NCBI GenBank assembly: GCA_037127255.1
Contig: JBANSL010000005.1
Location: 77,753,160 to 77,817,159 of the forward strand
Length of the DNA: 64,000 nucleotides
From: Persicaria tinctoria
Lineage: Eukaryota > Streptophyta > Magnoliopsida > Caryophyllales > Polygonaceae
Direction: 5' to 3'
Positions 45,018 to 59,720 of the stretch are shown here, in pieces. Each line of letters begins with the position of its first letter. Positions within the stretch are counted from its first letter, which is position 1. Made by a program: the position numbers and the translations under genes. Under the pieces are notes generated by a model. It made no database searches, was not told the origin of the DNA, and saw only the letters and a list, made by a program, of their open reading frames with translations.

Positions 45018-45385
45018 ATGCCTACGTGTTATCGGATTTTGTATAACATTATGATTCTAGTCGTGTTTGTTGAGGGACCTAAGAATAAACGTGATGGATA
45101 CGTTAAGGCTAGTAAAGGTTTATTGTTAGCTATTTTCTGGATGGTCTCTCATCATGATGGTTGGGCCTATCATGATGAAGAGTTTTTTGTGGAGATTTTG
45201 AAGCTAAAAGACAAGATTGCAGTGCTGTCCAACAAGCTAATCTCCTCCCGCGAGGAACATATGAAAGCCGAAGTCTTCAAGCTTACCCGGAGAAGGAGGC
45301 CTTAAATGTTGAAGTAGAGGGATGTGCTACTGCGATAGAACTCGTGAAGAAGGAGGTGGCCGATAAATACAAGCACATAGATGTG
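45018..45385 (+). pseudogene. Coiled-coil gene fragment, frameshifted
   Basis: A 95-codon frame ends in a heptad-like segment (LKLKDKIAVLSNKLISSREE). One base appears to be lost near 45290-45296. Past it, in the next frame, the same coiled-coil character continues (ALNVEVEGC, AIELVKKEVADKYK) to about 45385. I do not recognise the parent protein. It may be a fragment of a transposon-associated plant gene. Confidence 0.4.
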
Positions 45386-46241
45386 TTTTTTTGTCTACTT
45401 GTTTTTCAAAATTCAATTTCAGTCTCCAATTAGACTTTTGGTTTCTGCTAAACAATTCTACATCCTCAATCGAAGGAACTGCCGCATGCCAATAAGCCAC
45501 ATTGTTCCTAGCATCCTCCTAGGGAATGCCTTTAGAACCCGGCCCTGGATCAATGCCCTGTCAAGCTTTTCGTAAACATTATTGATTTCAATTCTGTTTT
45601 TTCTCCATGTGAACTCATTCCCAATCATCAATTAGCTTGAACGTATCCATTCAAATTCACCAGGGGAAGAATATATCCCAAAGAATCATCAACTTTTTTG
45701 CTAAAAATAAAGGAACACTTCAAATTGCTCGTCTGTGTTTATACTTGAAAGTCGCTACTCAATGTTCACTCTCAAAGAAATAAACGGAAATGGGGGGAAA
45801 TACATCACCAAAGATATACAAAAGAATTTAATGACTTTCAAAATTTCACCACAATCACCAGACAACCATGAAAAATGACCTTCAACCTGGCAAAGGAGGG
45901 AACCCATGCTCCCCGAACAATTAATGGCACTCGAAAAAACCCCAAAAAAAAAAAAAAATACACAAAGGAAAAATATTGCTGTAACAAAAAAAAAGAGCTA
46001 TTTTATGGGACCATAATCAAAACTCTTACCATCCATGGCGACAAAGATCCACAAATTTGGCAACGTGGATGGGTGGAATCTGGTAAGCGATGCCAGCTCC
46101 CTGACATGCTACCAAAAACACAACCAAATAGCGCACCTATTAGGCACTCGACGCATTGACATTGCATGCTGATAATCGCAATGAGGCTCACATCCTGCTA
46201 TTTTAGTTACAGCCGGTCACAGTCGAAACACAAGATTGGAG
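45386..46241. other. SAD2 downstream region
   Basis: No supportable gene. It includes the probable 3' UTR of the minus-strand SAD2 gene next to 46241. Confidence 0.4.
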
Positions 46242-49200
46242 TCATGATGCATTGGTGGCAGGGGCGGTTGCCTTCTCCAATCTCTCCTTCTCTATCTCTA
46301 GTCGCCTTTGGTCAGCATGCTGCGCAACGCCATTTGCAAGTGCTTGAAATTGGAACTCGAGCGTTCGAGAAAGGTTCTCAAACTTCGCGGGATCAGAAGC
46401 TTGTAAAGCTTGTGACCATGACATCAAAACCAAAGCCATGGGGATGGGAAAGGAGAAAGAAAACAATCAAAGATCAGAGCCTTGCATGCTGTAAAGTTGT
46501 AAACTCATGGGGAAAAAACCATCATTTGACTCTGACAAGATAAAGGAACAAAAGAATGTACTTTCCTGATATATGTGATGGGCATCAAGACTTACCTTTG
46601 ATTGAGTCCACAAAGAAGATGAAAGGATCAACTTCATCAATTGGAGATTGCAACTCATCATCATCACTCAAATCATCATCCGAGTCCTCATCATCTTCAT
46701 CGGATACATCAGGCCGGAAAACCTTGGCCTACAAATTTCAAGAGAACTTTTTAAGCATTAAAAGTAAAGAAAGCCTAAGCACCAAAATCCAATCTGATGT
46801 GTACACAAACATAGAATATCTAACACGTTTGGCTCCAAATTAAAAAAGAAAGAAAGTTCATCCACCAAGGAATAAAGTAGTTCGTTGTTTCAATACCACT
46901 TTAACCCGTCCCATGTAATAACCTTTCACAATGAAAAGGATAAACCTGCTGTTTATCTCATTGACATAATCAGTTTCGAGTGCATTACTCTCATTATGAC
47001 AAGCATAAGCCTTCTTAATATGATTGGCTTCAATATGACAATATCTATATTCTATGAAAATATGGAGCTCTAGAATGAGATTTTTTTAAACCAGTAAAGT
47101 CCCAACAAATCTCTGGAAAGGGCTATTTGATTAAACAATCTTCACAAGGCATTCAAAACCTTAGCACCGAGTATTTAGAACACACCTGTGCAGCCAATTT
47201 GTGAAGCTTGATGCTATTAACTTCATCTCCATCCTCATCATCAAATCCCATATCCTGATCAGATCCATCAACTCCATCGTTGTCATCGTCGTCATCATCA
47301 CTTTGAAAACCATCCATCTCATCATCGTCTTCAGCCTCAGCTTCCTTTGCGGCTTCTAATGCACAAAATCAAAAGGTGCTCAGGATGTGGGAACTCCGTT
47401 GATTATTTTAAATTATATATTACTTTCATAAGAAAGGACTCAAGATCTATTGGTTAGCCACATGTGATCTACAAGGGTGTGGTGTAATACAAAAAATGAC
47501 TAGTAAAACAAGCAACATACAGCTATATAGATGACAAGTTTCCAATAAAAAAAATAATTCATTAATGGAAAAAATTACCACAGCATAAAAAGCTTTCTTT
47601 TAAGGCCTACCTCGTGTACCATTCTCCTTTCCCTAATTTTCTTCTCTCAAGTCCAAGTCTCACTAGTTTCATGGGGCTCCTAAATAACACGGCTAGGAGA
47701 AAAATAAGCTCTAGAAAGACATTGGTTACGATTCTTAGATGCCCAGCCGCAGGGGGGAATACACTCGTTATTTGGTCAGGTTCTTTGATCACACCTAGTG
47801 TTTAAAAAGCTAGAGGTGACACAAGGCGGTAGACATACCTGTAGCTTAAGCAGCTTTGGGAGTAAGGCGATGACTTTTTTTATAAAACATCTCAAAACAC
47901 CTTAAAACTCAAGTTTGAAGCTATAAAACCCGTCCTTGATGAAATAATACCAGATTGAAAACATATTGTAATAAAAACAAGTTTTAGGTGGTAAGCAAGT
48001 AAAAAATCCAAATCAAAGCACCAAAAAGTACTAAATGTAAGTCTAAGCACATAAGATTAAAGAATAAGAGGCGTAAAGAATGGAGGGTAGGATTGAACAT
48101 TTATGAAGAAAAATTGTAGCTAAAATCTTCAAAAAAAATCAACAAAATATTTTCCAAATAAAAAAAGATATGGAAAGATTGTATCCAAATTTAACAGAGA
48201 TACGTAATATATCGTGATCAACCAAAATAAGGGGAAAAAATGTGCCTGGTGCGCCATGGGTGGTCTTTTCCACCCTTGCTGTGCCTTGACCAAGGCAGGC
48301 ACTAGACTTGGCCCCTTGGGCTTGCGCGCCTGGGCTTGGCTTTTTTAAACACTGATCACACCCGAGTGCCTAGACAAGTGATACTTCACCTTGGTTTGGT
48401 ATTCAACTATACCAATAATGTTAGATGGGAACTCTTAAATTTATTTGTAGTTTTAAGTTGTTCATTTAAGGTAAGGATATCCTATCTATCAGTTTTGTAA
48501 GATTCTTATTTAGTTATGACAAACTAACGAACGAACAAAAGCTTCTGCAACAAATTAAAGCAAATACATGTGTAGAAAGATCAGTTGCCAAAAGAGAGTA
48601 AAGAAGGCAAGTGAATAGAAAACAAAAACCTGCTACTTGGTCCTTGTATGAAATAAGAAGCTCAAGTGTAGCTCGAAAAACACGTCCAAGAGCATCCTCA
48701 GGGAGCTGCTCTGTTGGAAGAACTAGCAGCGAGGTTAATCCCAAGCAGCATACTTTTTTATCATGCTCCCTGCAAAACCAAAAGCCATGGGGAGATTCAA
48801 ACAACCAAATGATGGGCCATCCCATTCCATGAACCATACAGTTCACTCAACTAAAATGGGCTTCAAACAAGAACAGAGAGTTGAAGACTTCTGCTGACAC
48901 ACCTCTTGAAATTAGCCCTCATTCCACTCTTTCTCACTTGCATCAGCATCTGGAACCATAGGTTGAAGACTTCTGCTGACATACCCAATTTGTGCAATAT
49001 GGAAAGTGATAGGCTAGCATTATAATAAAGAGCATTGGCAACCTGTCACAGAGAAAAAGACACCACATAGATGAGATCGCAATTGAACCCAAAGTGGAAT
49101 AAGGCTCAATGAATGCACGTGGAAATCATGTGTTTGGGCAAATTTCTTGGTTAAATTCCCAATAGAATGAATGGGAGATCTTCAATATTTTAACACTAGT

Positions 49201-52200
49201 ATCATCCATACTCTTTCCAAATACTAACCCAACATCCAAATATAATAAGCAATGCATTACTTTCATAAAACCTTGCTACCCAACACTATGTCACTCCAAG
49301 GGCAACTGCAACTCAACCAGAGTTTATTTCTAACCGAAAAGTAATCTTCTTATCAAAGTTGAGGTCTAAAGGACGCATCAGGTATGTGATACCTATTTCT
49401 TTTGTATGAAGATAATCACCATGAGGGATTTCATAGATTATAATCAAATTTTTAGAGCGGAATAGAATAAGTTAAGAGCTGAGAGCATAAGATGAACATG
49501 TAAGTGTACCACTTTTATCAGAAGACATTTTAAATAAGCTTTCTCTGTTCGGCGCAACCTTTCAACTGTTATACGCAAATAGGGTTCAACCCAATGATCA
49601 ACCTGCCCTCTGCAATTTTGAAATAACACTTCAACAAGCTTTGGGGCAGACTCAATATCCCCATCCTCAAGGTTGTTGTCTGCCATGATCTGCAACAGAT
49701 GGGGAGAGTAGGTCACCTAAATGCATCTCATTGCAAACTCAAGATGCACAACTACACATAATACACCTAGAGAAGCCATCTTTATAGAAAATGAATTTCA
49801 ATTGAGGAAGAGAATGTATACCAAGGATAGAGATGGAAATGGAAACTTACAGAAGAAATCATATTCCAAAGACTCTGCTGGTAATCTGGATCCTTGCATG
49901 TCAGGAAATGAGCAGTCCCTCGGGATATATAATTGTCCAAGGGTACGAGAATGTCTATATTTACATGTTCATTTAAACCAAAAAAAAAAACTGCATGAAA
50001 GATTTGTCACAAAGCCAATATCATAATAAAGATGGAGAACTAGAAAAAATACTCAACCAAATTATCCAATCAGCATAATGATCCCTAAAGTAATTATCAA
50101 AAAACTATGGTAGCAAAAAGAGGTATCACACGTCTAAAAACACATCTGTTGAGGAAACTAATGACAGCCACAGTAATCGATACAAGGCATCTGTTGAGTG
50201 GAGGAAACCCTTTATTGTGCTAATCAGGTGGATTGGTACGCATTAGGCTGGTAATCTGATGATTAGGCGGATGGGCTGTAATAATATTGGGCACATTACT
50301 TTTTAGAACAAAAATGGTGTTGGTGCTGCATATTTGGGTGGTTGATATTGCAGGAGCCTTTACACTTAAAGTCATGTAAGTGATCTGCTGCATATTTTAT
50401 TCTGGCTGTTAAATTGTGAGATGCTTTGCAGAAATTCATTTTCTTTAAGACAAGTCTTGAGGTGGCATTGTTAGGTTGATGGGTTAAGATTTCTGAGATA
50501 AGGGAAGTTTTTTTCATCTAGGCTAGAGCTAGGAAGGGTCAAGGAACAGTTTTATTAGTGTAAATTAGGGGGTTATGAATTAGAATATATTTATAGGGCA
50601 ATCAGCCCACAGCAGATTATCTCAAAAATATGTTTTGTAAGAGGCAGTAGCGTTATTGGCTAGAGTGTTTCTCTCTTGGTTGCTCAGGGGAAATTGGCCT
50701 TGGAAATTCACTTGTGAATCCCTTGGTTTCCCTAAGATTCCGTGTTCTTGTGCCTATCAGGGTCCAGAGACAAAAAACTACAACAAACATAGAAGGAAAA
50801 TTCACATCCATACCACTATTAGACAAATTATATGGATGATGCTTACTTGGAAAATAATCAATCGCCCATTCTGCCAAAGCTTCCACAATCAATGGCCAAA
50901 GGCTCCACATCTCCATTGAAATTATTGGAGCAAAGAACGTCATATAGGATACAATTTCAAGAACCTCCTCATAAACCTCTGGATAGATTCAAAACATTAG
51001 CACCATAAGAAATAGTAAAATACATGATTCAGCATTGTCATGCATGTGATAAGGAAAAATATATTATGTAGATAAAAGAAAGTATGGAATAGCAACAACA
51101 TAAAATAGAAGGGGGAAAGCTATACAATCACAGGCAGCATAATGTATGTATAGTTTACAGATAAATCAACAACAAAAAAAGACCACCTCTGGAAAAGCCA
51201 ACTAATCTCAAATTATTGATCTGCGGCCCAAACCCCCGCCCATATTTTTTATATAGCCTATTGCAATCCTCAGAACAATTCAAAAGAATAACAAAGGATA
51301 TAGCTGGGGAAGAATAAGATAAAACTACAATCAGACATCATGACAGCAAGACTCATTTTTCGCTTTCCTCTAGCTCTCCATAATCAAGCTGTGTTACTAT
51401 TAGAAGTATTTGGGTAGAGAGCATTCTCAAGTTTTCAAGTCATCCTTCTGGAAGGGAAGTTCAAGGAGACACAGACTCTCAAACTAATTACCTCACCATA
51501 ATGACTAAGCATAGCATCAATAGCAAACAATTGAGAGCTTCTAAAGTTCACTCCTCAGAGGAATGAGACAGCTTCTCATTAAGGCAAGTCAGACCTGATG
51601 TTTGATCCACCTAACAATATATTGAAAATCATTTACCCTTTTCTCCCAATTTTAGGATTATTTTGCTAGAATTTAAACATTAATAGAAGCAAAGCATACC
51701 TTGTCCATCAGTGCTTAGCATCTTGTGCATCACTGGTAGAAGGATGGGCTCAACTTGAACAAATAAATGCGGGAGCTTGCTCACTGATTCAAGAATCGTG
51801 CTTATGGCTCGTAAACAACCAACAGCAGCCAATGCACCACCTGGATCATCACCTTCCTCATCAGCTTCAGCAGTGGACATACACTTCCAGAATGTAGCCA
51901 CCTGAAAGGAAAAGACATTATGACACTCCACGCTAACTATCATCCTTGATAAAAACATTTCAAATAGTATTCCTACAGATCTATATCAACATACCAAATT
52001 CTGACAGAGACCAAATGCATAAGGTGCCATCTCCTCCCCAAACTTGTCAACTATAACCTCGAGTGTAAAGACAAGGTCTTCATTCTCAACCTCATTCATA
52101 AGCTTAAATAATTCTAGCAAAACAGAAAATAAAATTGGTAAGGGGAGATGTGCATGGAAAAATGTTTTATTGATGAAGTTGTTGTAAGACTTGTACCATC

Positions 52201-55200
52201 AAGTAATTGTGGAAGTAGTGGACGGATCTCATCCAAATCTGCAAATCACAAGAAACACGTTCTCTCTTGCCTAAAATTCAGACACTCAATATATATACTA
52301 CAAGAACAGACTTCTAGGTTTCAGGTTGAAATACCTTTACAAGCTTCAATGAATGACCGAAGTGCAAAAACTGAATCAACTCGAACTGGTAGCTCAGTGT
52401 CACGCAACCCACCAATAACACCATGCAGTGCATGCCGAAAATTGTTCTGATCTGAGAAGTCAATATGAGCATACTGTCCAGCAACCCATGCAGCCTGATA
52501 TTTCATGATAATGAATGGTCACTAAGAAAATGGATAATCTGATAATAATGAGGAAAACTATTGAAGCACCAGAAAATTAGAATGTCGCATATTTCAGAAA
52601 TGAAATATTGTACAGAATTTATCATCCACCTTTAGGGACAAGTTCAACTTCAAATATAAACACAGTCAATAATCAGACAAACCCCGGCCTATGCCATCAG
52701 AAACCAACCATAAGATTTGGACAAATGGGCACAATACAACTACTCTAGGTGAAAAACGGCCTTCTCAGAACTTATTCATCTAAAAACATATTGATCAATT
52801 CTTGAGTGCTAGTAGATCTCTGATTTAATCTAAGACCTCCATCATCTGCAATATTAGGAGGGGGAGAGGTTTGTCACTAGAACAAGTTCACTCACTCAAT
52901 TAAGCTTCGATCCTAATTTCAATATGTTTTTTCCCCACTCACTGACCTATAATTTGTAATTCTGGTCCATGTCCATCATCTAAAAAGCGCACCTAGGCGC
53001 TAGGTGCAAATCCCAATCCATCACCTCCTTGCGTCAGAGCCTCGTCTCCTCTTCCTCTTAGCACCGGACTACCCCAGATCTCTCTCAGACTCCCTCTCTC
53101 GTTCTATGTATCCTCTTCCCCACCTCCATCCCTCTGAGAGTATCATTCCCATCCTTCGAACCCCCTCTCTCCTGGTCTCTCTGGTTTTGGGTTAAGGACA
53201 ATGATTTAGAGTCTACGGGTGATATTATGGATAATTATTAGACTACATGAATATTTATGTCTATTAAGGGTGGACATATAATGTTTGCTACGGGTTGACA
53301 TACAAGGATATGATCAAGATTATTCAAATTCTGCCAGAGCACGCCTTATGCTTAGAACATTGATCCCAACCAACACCCATCACTGAATTAGGTTTTTTTT
53401 AATGAAGGGACCGGATTAGGTTCTTTTTATGAAGAGATTCACAATTACTTTATCATTTTTATGCAAAATAAAAAAAAATTGTAATATTAAATATAACAGT
53501 AAAATAAGCAATTTTATACAAATATTGTTCATTTTATACAACTATCAAAACTCAAGCAATCTCTCTTTATAAGCAATTTTTGTCCCAAATTTGTTTCCTT
53601 AGTTTATAAACTCTGCAAATTATCGAGACATTCACTAATCTTCTACTACTGTTTACATCAGCATTTCTCAAACGGAGATAAATTGACGCATATGAGCACC
53701 AAACGTCTTCTTAAGATAATGATTATCAATAGAAACTTCACTGTTACTTATTAGCTACAAGATACTACTCACTGAATAAAATTCATAAGAAACTTTGGGA
53801 AAATAAAGCAGAGAGATGGCTTAATTAAAGTATTTTCCCCCTTCAACCATGTTCTGCATCTTCACTGACAAAAGCATGTGAGGACAGAACATGAAGCAAC
53901 CAACCTTTGCACGAAGATGGCCCACAGGACTTCTGAATTCAGGGAAAACATGCTGTACTAACATATGCTCCAGCTCAGATTTGTAGGGAGCAGTCTTTTT
54001 CAGTTTATCACAAAGGGTTCCAATAGCAAGGAGAGCCCCGTCTTTCTGACGATAAGGTTTTTGCTCTAAAGGGGCTTCAGCATATCTGTCATGCACATAA
54101 AGCACAAAATCCAGTAAATATAGCCAATGCCATCAGATCCAAGAGCAAATTGTGGTAAGAGGGTAAAGTTTGTTGATAAAATCTTAAAATACCTTTTAAG
54201 AATCTCCACAATGTACAAAATAAACTTTTGCAGGTTTTCTTTGCCATGTTTTCTTATCAACTCACTTAGGAAATCCATTGAAGCTGTTCTTGGACTGTAT
54301 AAATCTTCGATGATATCTGAAAAGCAGGAAAGAGAAATCCATAATAAGCCTGCCAATCACAATGGGCAGCTATTTATTCCCTATCCCTAGACAAAAGTGA
54401 TATCACTTACAAGATATTTGGAATCCATTCAAAAGTTCAAAAACCAGAGTATGAACTAAAAGAAGGGATTCAACTACATAGAGGAATCAATAAAATATAT
54501 AAACTAAATGGGGACTTATTCTGAAAAAACAATACCACATGTTGCCCGACCCATTAAAGATCCTTGTTATAAATTTTAGGTAAGAAACAAATTGCACTTT
54601 TCCTATAATTTTTTTCATTATCAAAATATCTAGTGCATGAGGCTTCAAATTTTCCAAGTACAAGATAAACCTACAAGAAGGTAACTTTACCACTACAATT
54701 TACCAAATTCAGTTTCAGGAAAGGGGGCTAAGTTCTGAAAAGTGAAAACTCACCATAGCCTTTCCTCACATACTCATGTGGGTCCTCATCCCAGAGCTTT
54801 TGGTCATTGTCATTGAAACACATGAGAGGGAAAATAACTTCAAAGAGAAGTACGTCGAGATGGGGTAGAAGCAGCTTGTACATGCTAGATTTTGGTACAC
54901 TACATAAAAAGAACAAATGACAAGCATAGACAGAAGATCTTTTTTATAATAAGCATACACGCATCCACATCTAAGCAAAAACTTGTATTCTACATTGTTT
55001 CTCCCTGTCTCCCATCGCATTACTATTTATCAAGATCATTTCTCTTACTATAGTTTTCTTCCAAAAAAGTTCAAGACAGCTGCAAATTTTCAGAAACCAA
55101 ACATAAAAGAGTTTCTTAACATTGAAATGTATGGAAAAGAAGGATAGGATGACCTATCTCCTAGAAAGGGAGGAAAGACTACTACAAAGATTGGATCTTT

Positions 55201-58200
55201 TTCATTTAAAACACAACCTAATACACAAATATGTAATGCATCCAAAGGCACAAGCAATTGCAGAGACAACATGGAATGAGTTTGATCACTTAATGAATTC
55301 ATTAATACAGACATTGGTGGAAAGCTGGAAAATATCCATAATGGAGTGTATAGGCATTGCTTTTCAGCAATATGAATAATATTAAAATTCAATACAGTTT
55401 CCAATAAACAGCATAGAGTCAATCAAAACTCATAGAGGATCACAAGATGCAAACCTGTTGCTCAGATACTGCAGGATAAGGTTAGTAACTCTGTCAGGTA
55501 GATATCCACCAACACGAATTACATTCAACAAACTTAGATGACACTCTATAATCTTCCCTGCATAGTTTTTCTGGAACGCTTGAGCAAACTGCTTGCTCTC
55601 CAGATTTTGAAGCCTCGCATCCCCAAATCTGCAGGGAAAAGTATTAAGGTCATATAACATTTTTGAAATGCATACAGCCCCAGTTTGGCATCCCAAATTG
55701 TCCAGTTTTAGTCATCCCTTTTGACAGCTACTGCTGATTATTTTCTAGTGATTTGAGGACCGTGTAAATTTTTACATAAATTCATATAATGAACATCCTC
55801 CAGAAACATGTAACAAAAAGGTGATAATGTGATAATAACTGACCGGCTGTAAAGCCGATTCAAGATCTGGACAATCCATTTCTTCACCTTCCACCATCCC
55901 GATGGTTTTCTCTGGTCTGGATCAACAAGCTGCCCTTCTGGTACAGGTCTCTCCAATAAAGTCAAGAAAAGAACCATCCAAGCATTGAACACATTTGGAT
56001 CAAATAACTGCTTGGGAATTTCCAACTGGAACGAAAGAACAAATTAAATTAATACAGCACTTTGGCTTACTTCCACAAACACACTAGGATAGATTGTATA
56101 CGCATCTATTACTTCTATTTAATTTTCAACTCTTAGAAATGATTCTTTGAATGACGCTATTAGTTCTACAATGTCAAGGTTTTCATGCTTTTTCCGGGAA
56201 AGAAAAATACTTCAGATTAATCAGTAACTTAAACATCAACTTAATTTCAAAGACATCAACTTAAAACTAATAACAAGAAAAAGGTGTGTCCCCCAATAAT
56301 GGATTGGAGTTCTTAAAAAAAAAACTGAATCTCGAAACTATAAATTGCACCAAACAAGCCCTAAGGTTTTTAATAATGAGCATATCTCATAGTTTATAAC
56401 TGCAGATTAACTACAGGAGACTTAATATTGCAATTCTGGAACGAGTTCATAATCAAAAAAGGGGAAACATCTCTAGGGAGCCAGAGTAGCAAGTAAAGAC
56501 AATGATGGACAAAGACTGCTCGTTCAACACAAGAATACAAGACAGAAGCCACCATCAAAATAAAGGCATCATTAACAATCAAGAGTTTCCCAAGAATGGC
56601 ATAAGATAAAATATCAGGTACATACATAAATTGATGACCAGAATATTTTACAGATAAGTGTGATTAGTTCTGCTACATCCAGTGGAGAGTTGCTAATCTG
56701 AACAAGCTTGTGAAATATATTCAACAGATGAGGAAATGTATCCTCGACCATCAAGTTGACTGGTGCCCTTTCTTCGTCTGATTTGAACCTACCATCAACA
56801 CAAGTACTAGCATCACTAACTGAAATTGGATTTTACTGCAGATGTAAGCAATTAAACAGCTAATGTCTTCATACACAAAAATTTGGAGAAACAGAGTCCG
56901 TATATTCTCTCTAATGCAGAAAGAATGGCCAAGAAGTCAAATCTATAATGTGAAATCTAAAACATTAGTTTTAATACAGATTTGAAATATTTGGAACCTG
57001 CTGTCTCAACCAAGTTGGGACCAAGAACCCAAGTATCCTTTTGGAATATCAGGCCACTTAAGTAAATAAACTTCCAATTTTCATATCTATCTATGACACA
57101 TGACAAAATCTCCTTAATTGTTGGCTTTTTAACAAATCAAAAAATTTACACTTTCTATCCAATTTCACAGGATAAAATCCTCCAATTTCTATCTAGTTCC
57201 ATGTGAATACTTTACTTTCAATTTCTACCCAATTTAAATCCAAAATTGAATAAATATCTAAATATTTTTTAATCAATCTAGCAATATATGGTTAAGATGA
57301 GATTTAAACCGATTCCATTATATATGGAATTATGGATAAGCTTTTAGAAGATATTAACCATTTTCCAATTATGCATTTTCAAATTCACATATAATATCCA
57401 AGTTAGGCACGTCAGTTTTTTTAATAAAAATAAAATTTATGTGAAATTGGTTAATTTGAAATTAACCTATAACTTGGCTAACATGCATTTTGTATATCAT
57501 TAAAAAAAACGTGCCTTTTTTTCCTTTCAAATTCACCTATAAATATATGTGCATATAAAAAAAAAAAAAAAATGCATAATTTGGAAATTTTATCCGGCTC
57601 TACTTAATCAATATACAACATATGCTTAAGATAAGATTTTAAGCCATTTCATTCGATATCAATATATTAAAAAATACTTTGAATAAGATTTTACTCAATT
57701 TCATAAGATATCAATATATTATTATATATACTTGAGATAATATTAACTCAATTTTATTACATATCGATATATTTTTACAAGATTTTAACAAACTCTTTAA
57801 ATATCTAAAAAATACATAAATTTTACCAAATTTTTATCCACCGGGTTTTAATACAAAATTTATTTAAATTCAAAAAAAAATGAAAGAAATATATAAATTG
57901 ATTTCTTTTCATTTGAATAACAATTAAAAAAAATAGAATAAGTTAATTAATTGAATGGATGTTAATAGAAAATTTATCTAAATTCAAAAAAAATGAAAGA
58001 ATATTACTGAACTAGTGATTCTATAAATCACCAACTTAAAAGTAAACATCTATCAGAAACAAACAGTTGGATGCTCCAAGAATTCTCATAATCCCCAAGA
58101 CAAACACCTGTCAAGACAATATATTTTTGTCATAAACTTTGCATCCCACATACAAATGTGTTTACAAGAAAATCATAGATCCTATATCAAAAATCTCAAT

Positions 58201-59416
58201 ATCACAGCTCCAAGGATCAACTGGGCAAAAAGGAACTGCAGTAAGAACCATCATGAATGAACAAAATGCAAACTCGTAAATGAAAAGGAAAAATTATAAT
58301 ACTTACTCATATTTTCTTGCAAGAATGCGCAGTACATATAAAGCTCCATAAACTTGTTGATCTTGTAAATTGTGCTTCACCCAGTGAAGAAGGCCAGGCC
58401 AGAGTTCAGGATAATCAGCATTTATAATCGTTTTAAGGCATTCACCCAGCTGCACCCTACATAAAACCATGAGACATGAAAATGACTTTGCAACATATCA
58501 AAGCATATTCTGTTGCATCAACCATATAAAAATTTGTCTAATATACATACTCCATAAGCTAAAATAACTTCCATAAAAAACAATATCTTCACAGACTTAA
58601 AAGAAAACAATATATCCAATGACTTAATACCTCAGAAGAGGAGGAATCTGAGTGACAAACACCAGGATGTTTTCCCTCACCATGGCCTTATCACTCTGTG
58701 AAATCTTTGACTTTTCCTCTAACATCCAACAAAGAGAAATATCATTTGATTGAAACTAGGTGTAATTGAAACATACTTGTGATTGCTGGTATAATTATAA
58801 TAACACACTAAGATTTTATTTTTTTTGGTGGGGGAATAACACACTAAGATGACTCTGTGGAAATACTGTTAGCAAAAATCAAACCTAACCAGAATCATGA
58901 GGCGACCAATTCTTGGCAATGAAGTTCTTGAAATGAATGCTTGCAACCTGCCTAACAGCCAAGTCACAGTTCCCATCAACTATAATTTGCAATAATCTCA
59001 CAAGATGCTGAGGCGTATACTGAAACTGCAACAGACGCACACAAAAAAATTATAAGGCTGCAAATCAAACTCCTGTGTGTACAAGATCTGTATTCGAATA
59101 AATACCATGAAAAGGTCATAAAACGTATGAAGTACCGTCTTGCTAAACTCTTAGCAGTAATTTGAAGCTTAAAATTAAAATTCAGAGACATGGCATACCT
59201 AAATTTCACAAGGCAGTAAATTCCTCAAAAATTCAAATCAAATTATCCAAATACAAAACGACTTCAACTTTTCGACACTTAATACAATATTGTCAAAGCA
59301 TAAAGTAAAAGGTTGCATAGACGAACCTGGTTGAGACTATCTTCGGAAACTTTGCGTTCCTCGGGATTAGGACTAAGAGCACCTCGAAGGATAACAGCTA
59401 AACTTGCAACATCCAT
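46242..59416 (-). CDS. SAD2: Importin-beta-like protein, SAD2/importin-7/8 family (22 exons, complete)
   Basis: A Ran-dependent nuclear import receptor built of HEAT repeats. Arabidopsis SAD2 imports MYB4 and affects ABA response, trichomes and miRNA activity. Exons (minus strand): 59416-59327, 59025-58890, 58718-58631, 58456-58307, 56788-56626, 56025-55844, 55628-55455, 54899-54754, 54316-54193, 54085-53905, 52494-52335, 52238-52197, 52113-51995, 51901-51700, 50978-50847, 49954-49851, 49689-49510, 49042-48903, 48769-48630, 47355-47186, 46728-46596, 46408-46242. Junctions are GT-AG, phases agree, total 1040 codons plus TGA. Motifs: N-terminal importin-beta domain ([30 protein letters not shown]), [59 protein letters not shown] and [13 protein letters not shown] region. 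A D/E-rich stretch (about 890-975) precedes the C-terminus, which ends [17 protein letters not shown] paralogue of SAD2 cannot be excluded. Confidence 0.95.
47796..48354. mobile_element. hAT MITE in SAD2 intron 20 region (between exons 19 and 20)
   Basis: It begins TAGTGTTTAAAAAGC and ends GCTTTTTTAAACACTG. The flanking 8-base duplication ATCACACC is exact (47788-47795 and 48355-48362). GC-rich GCGCC and GGCTTGGC motifs near the right end are common in this hAT MITE type. No transposase. Its effect on splicing is unknown; both neighbouring splice sites are intact. Confidence 0.88.
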
Positions 59417-59720
59417 TTTCGATTCTCAAATCAAAACTCAATGTAACCAATCGAATTAAACAAAGAAGCAAACCAAGAACCAAGAAAAAAAAATCCGCAA
59501 AATGAGTATCAGTTTAGCTGATTCTGCCACCACGAACACTGACAAGCGAAGAGCGATCAGCTGAATTTTGTAGGAAACAAGAAATCTAAACCCTGGAGTT
59601 ACTACGGAAGTAGGATGAATTCCAGGGTTTAGTAAAGCGTGACAGAGAATGATCAGCAGCGCAAGAACGGGAGTTGCGGTGAGAGAAAGAGAAGCAAGTT
59701 AAGGGCTATAAATATAATTA
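59417..59720 (-). promoter_or_regulatory. SAD2 5' leader and candidate core promoter
   Basis: On the minus strand a TATA-like TATATTTATAG lies at 59716-59706, about 290 bases before the ATG. Just upstream is a telo-box AACCCTAA (59725-59718). A C/T-rich stretch suited to a plant transcription start follows near 59690-59660. The short plus-strand ORF at 59639-59890 overlaps this region and is not supported. Confidence 0.45.

Noticed and set aside
52980..53380. Possible further hAT MITE in a SAD2 intron
   Set aside because: A GCGCACCTAGGCGC motif resembles the MITE at 47796, but no inverted ends or duplication could be matched.
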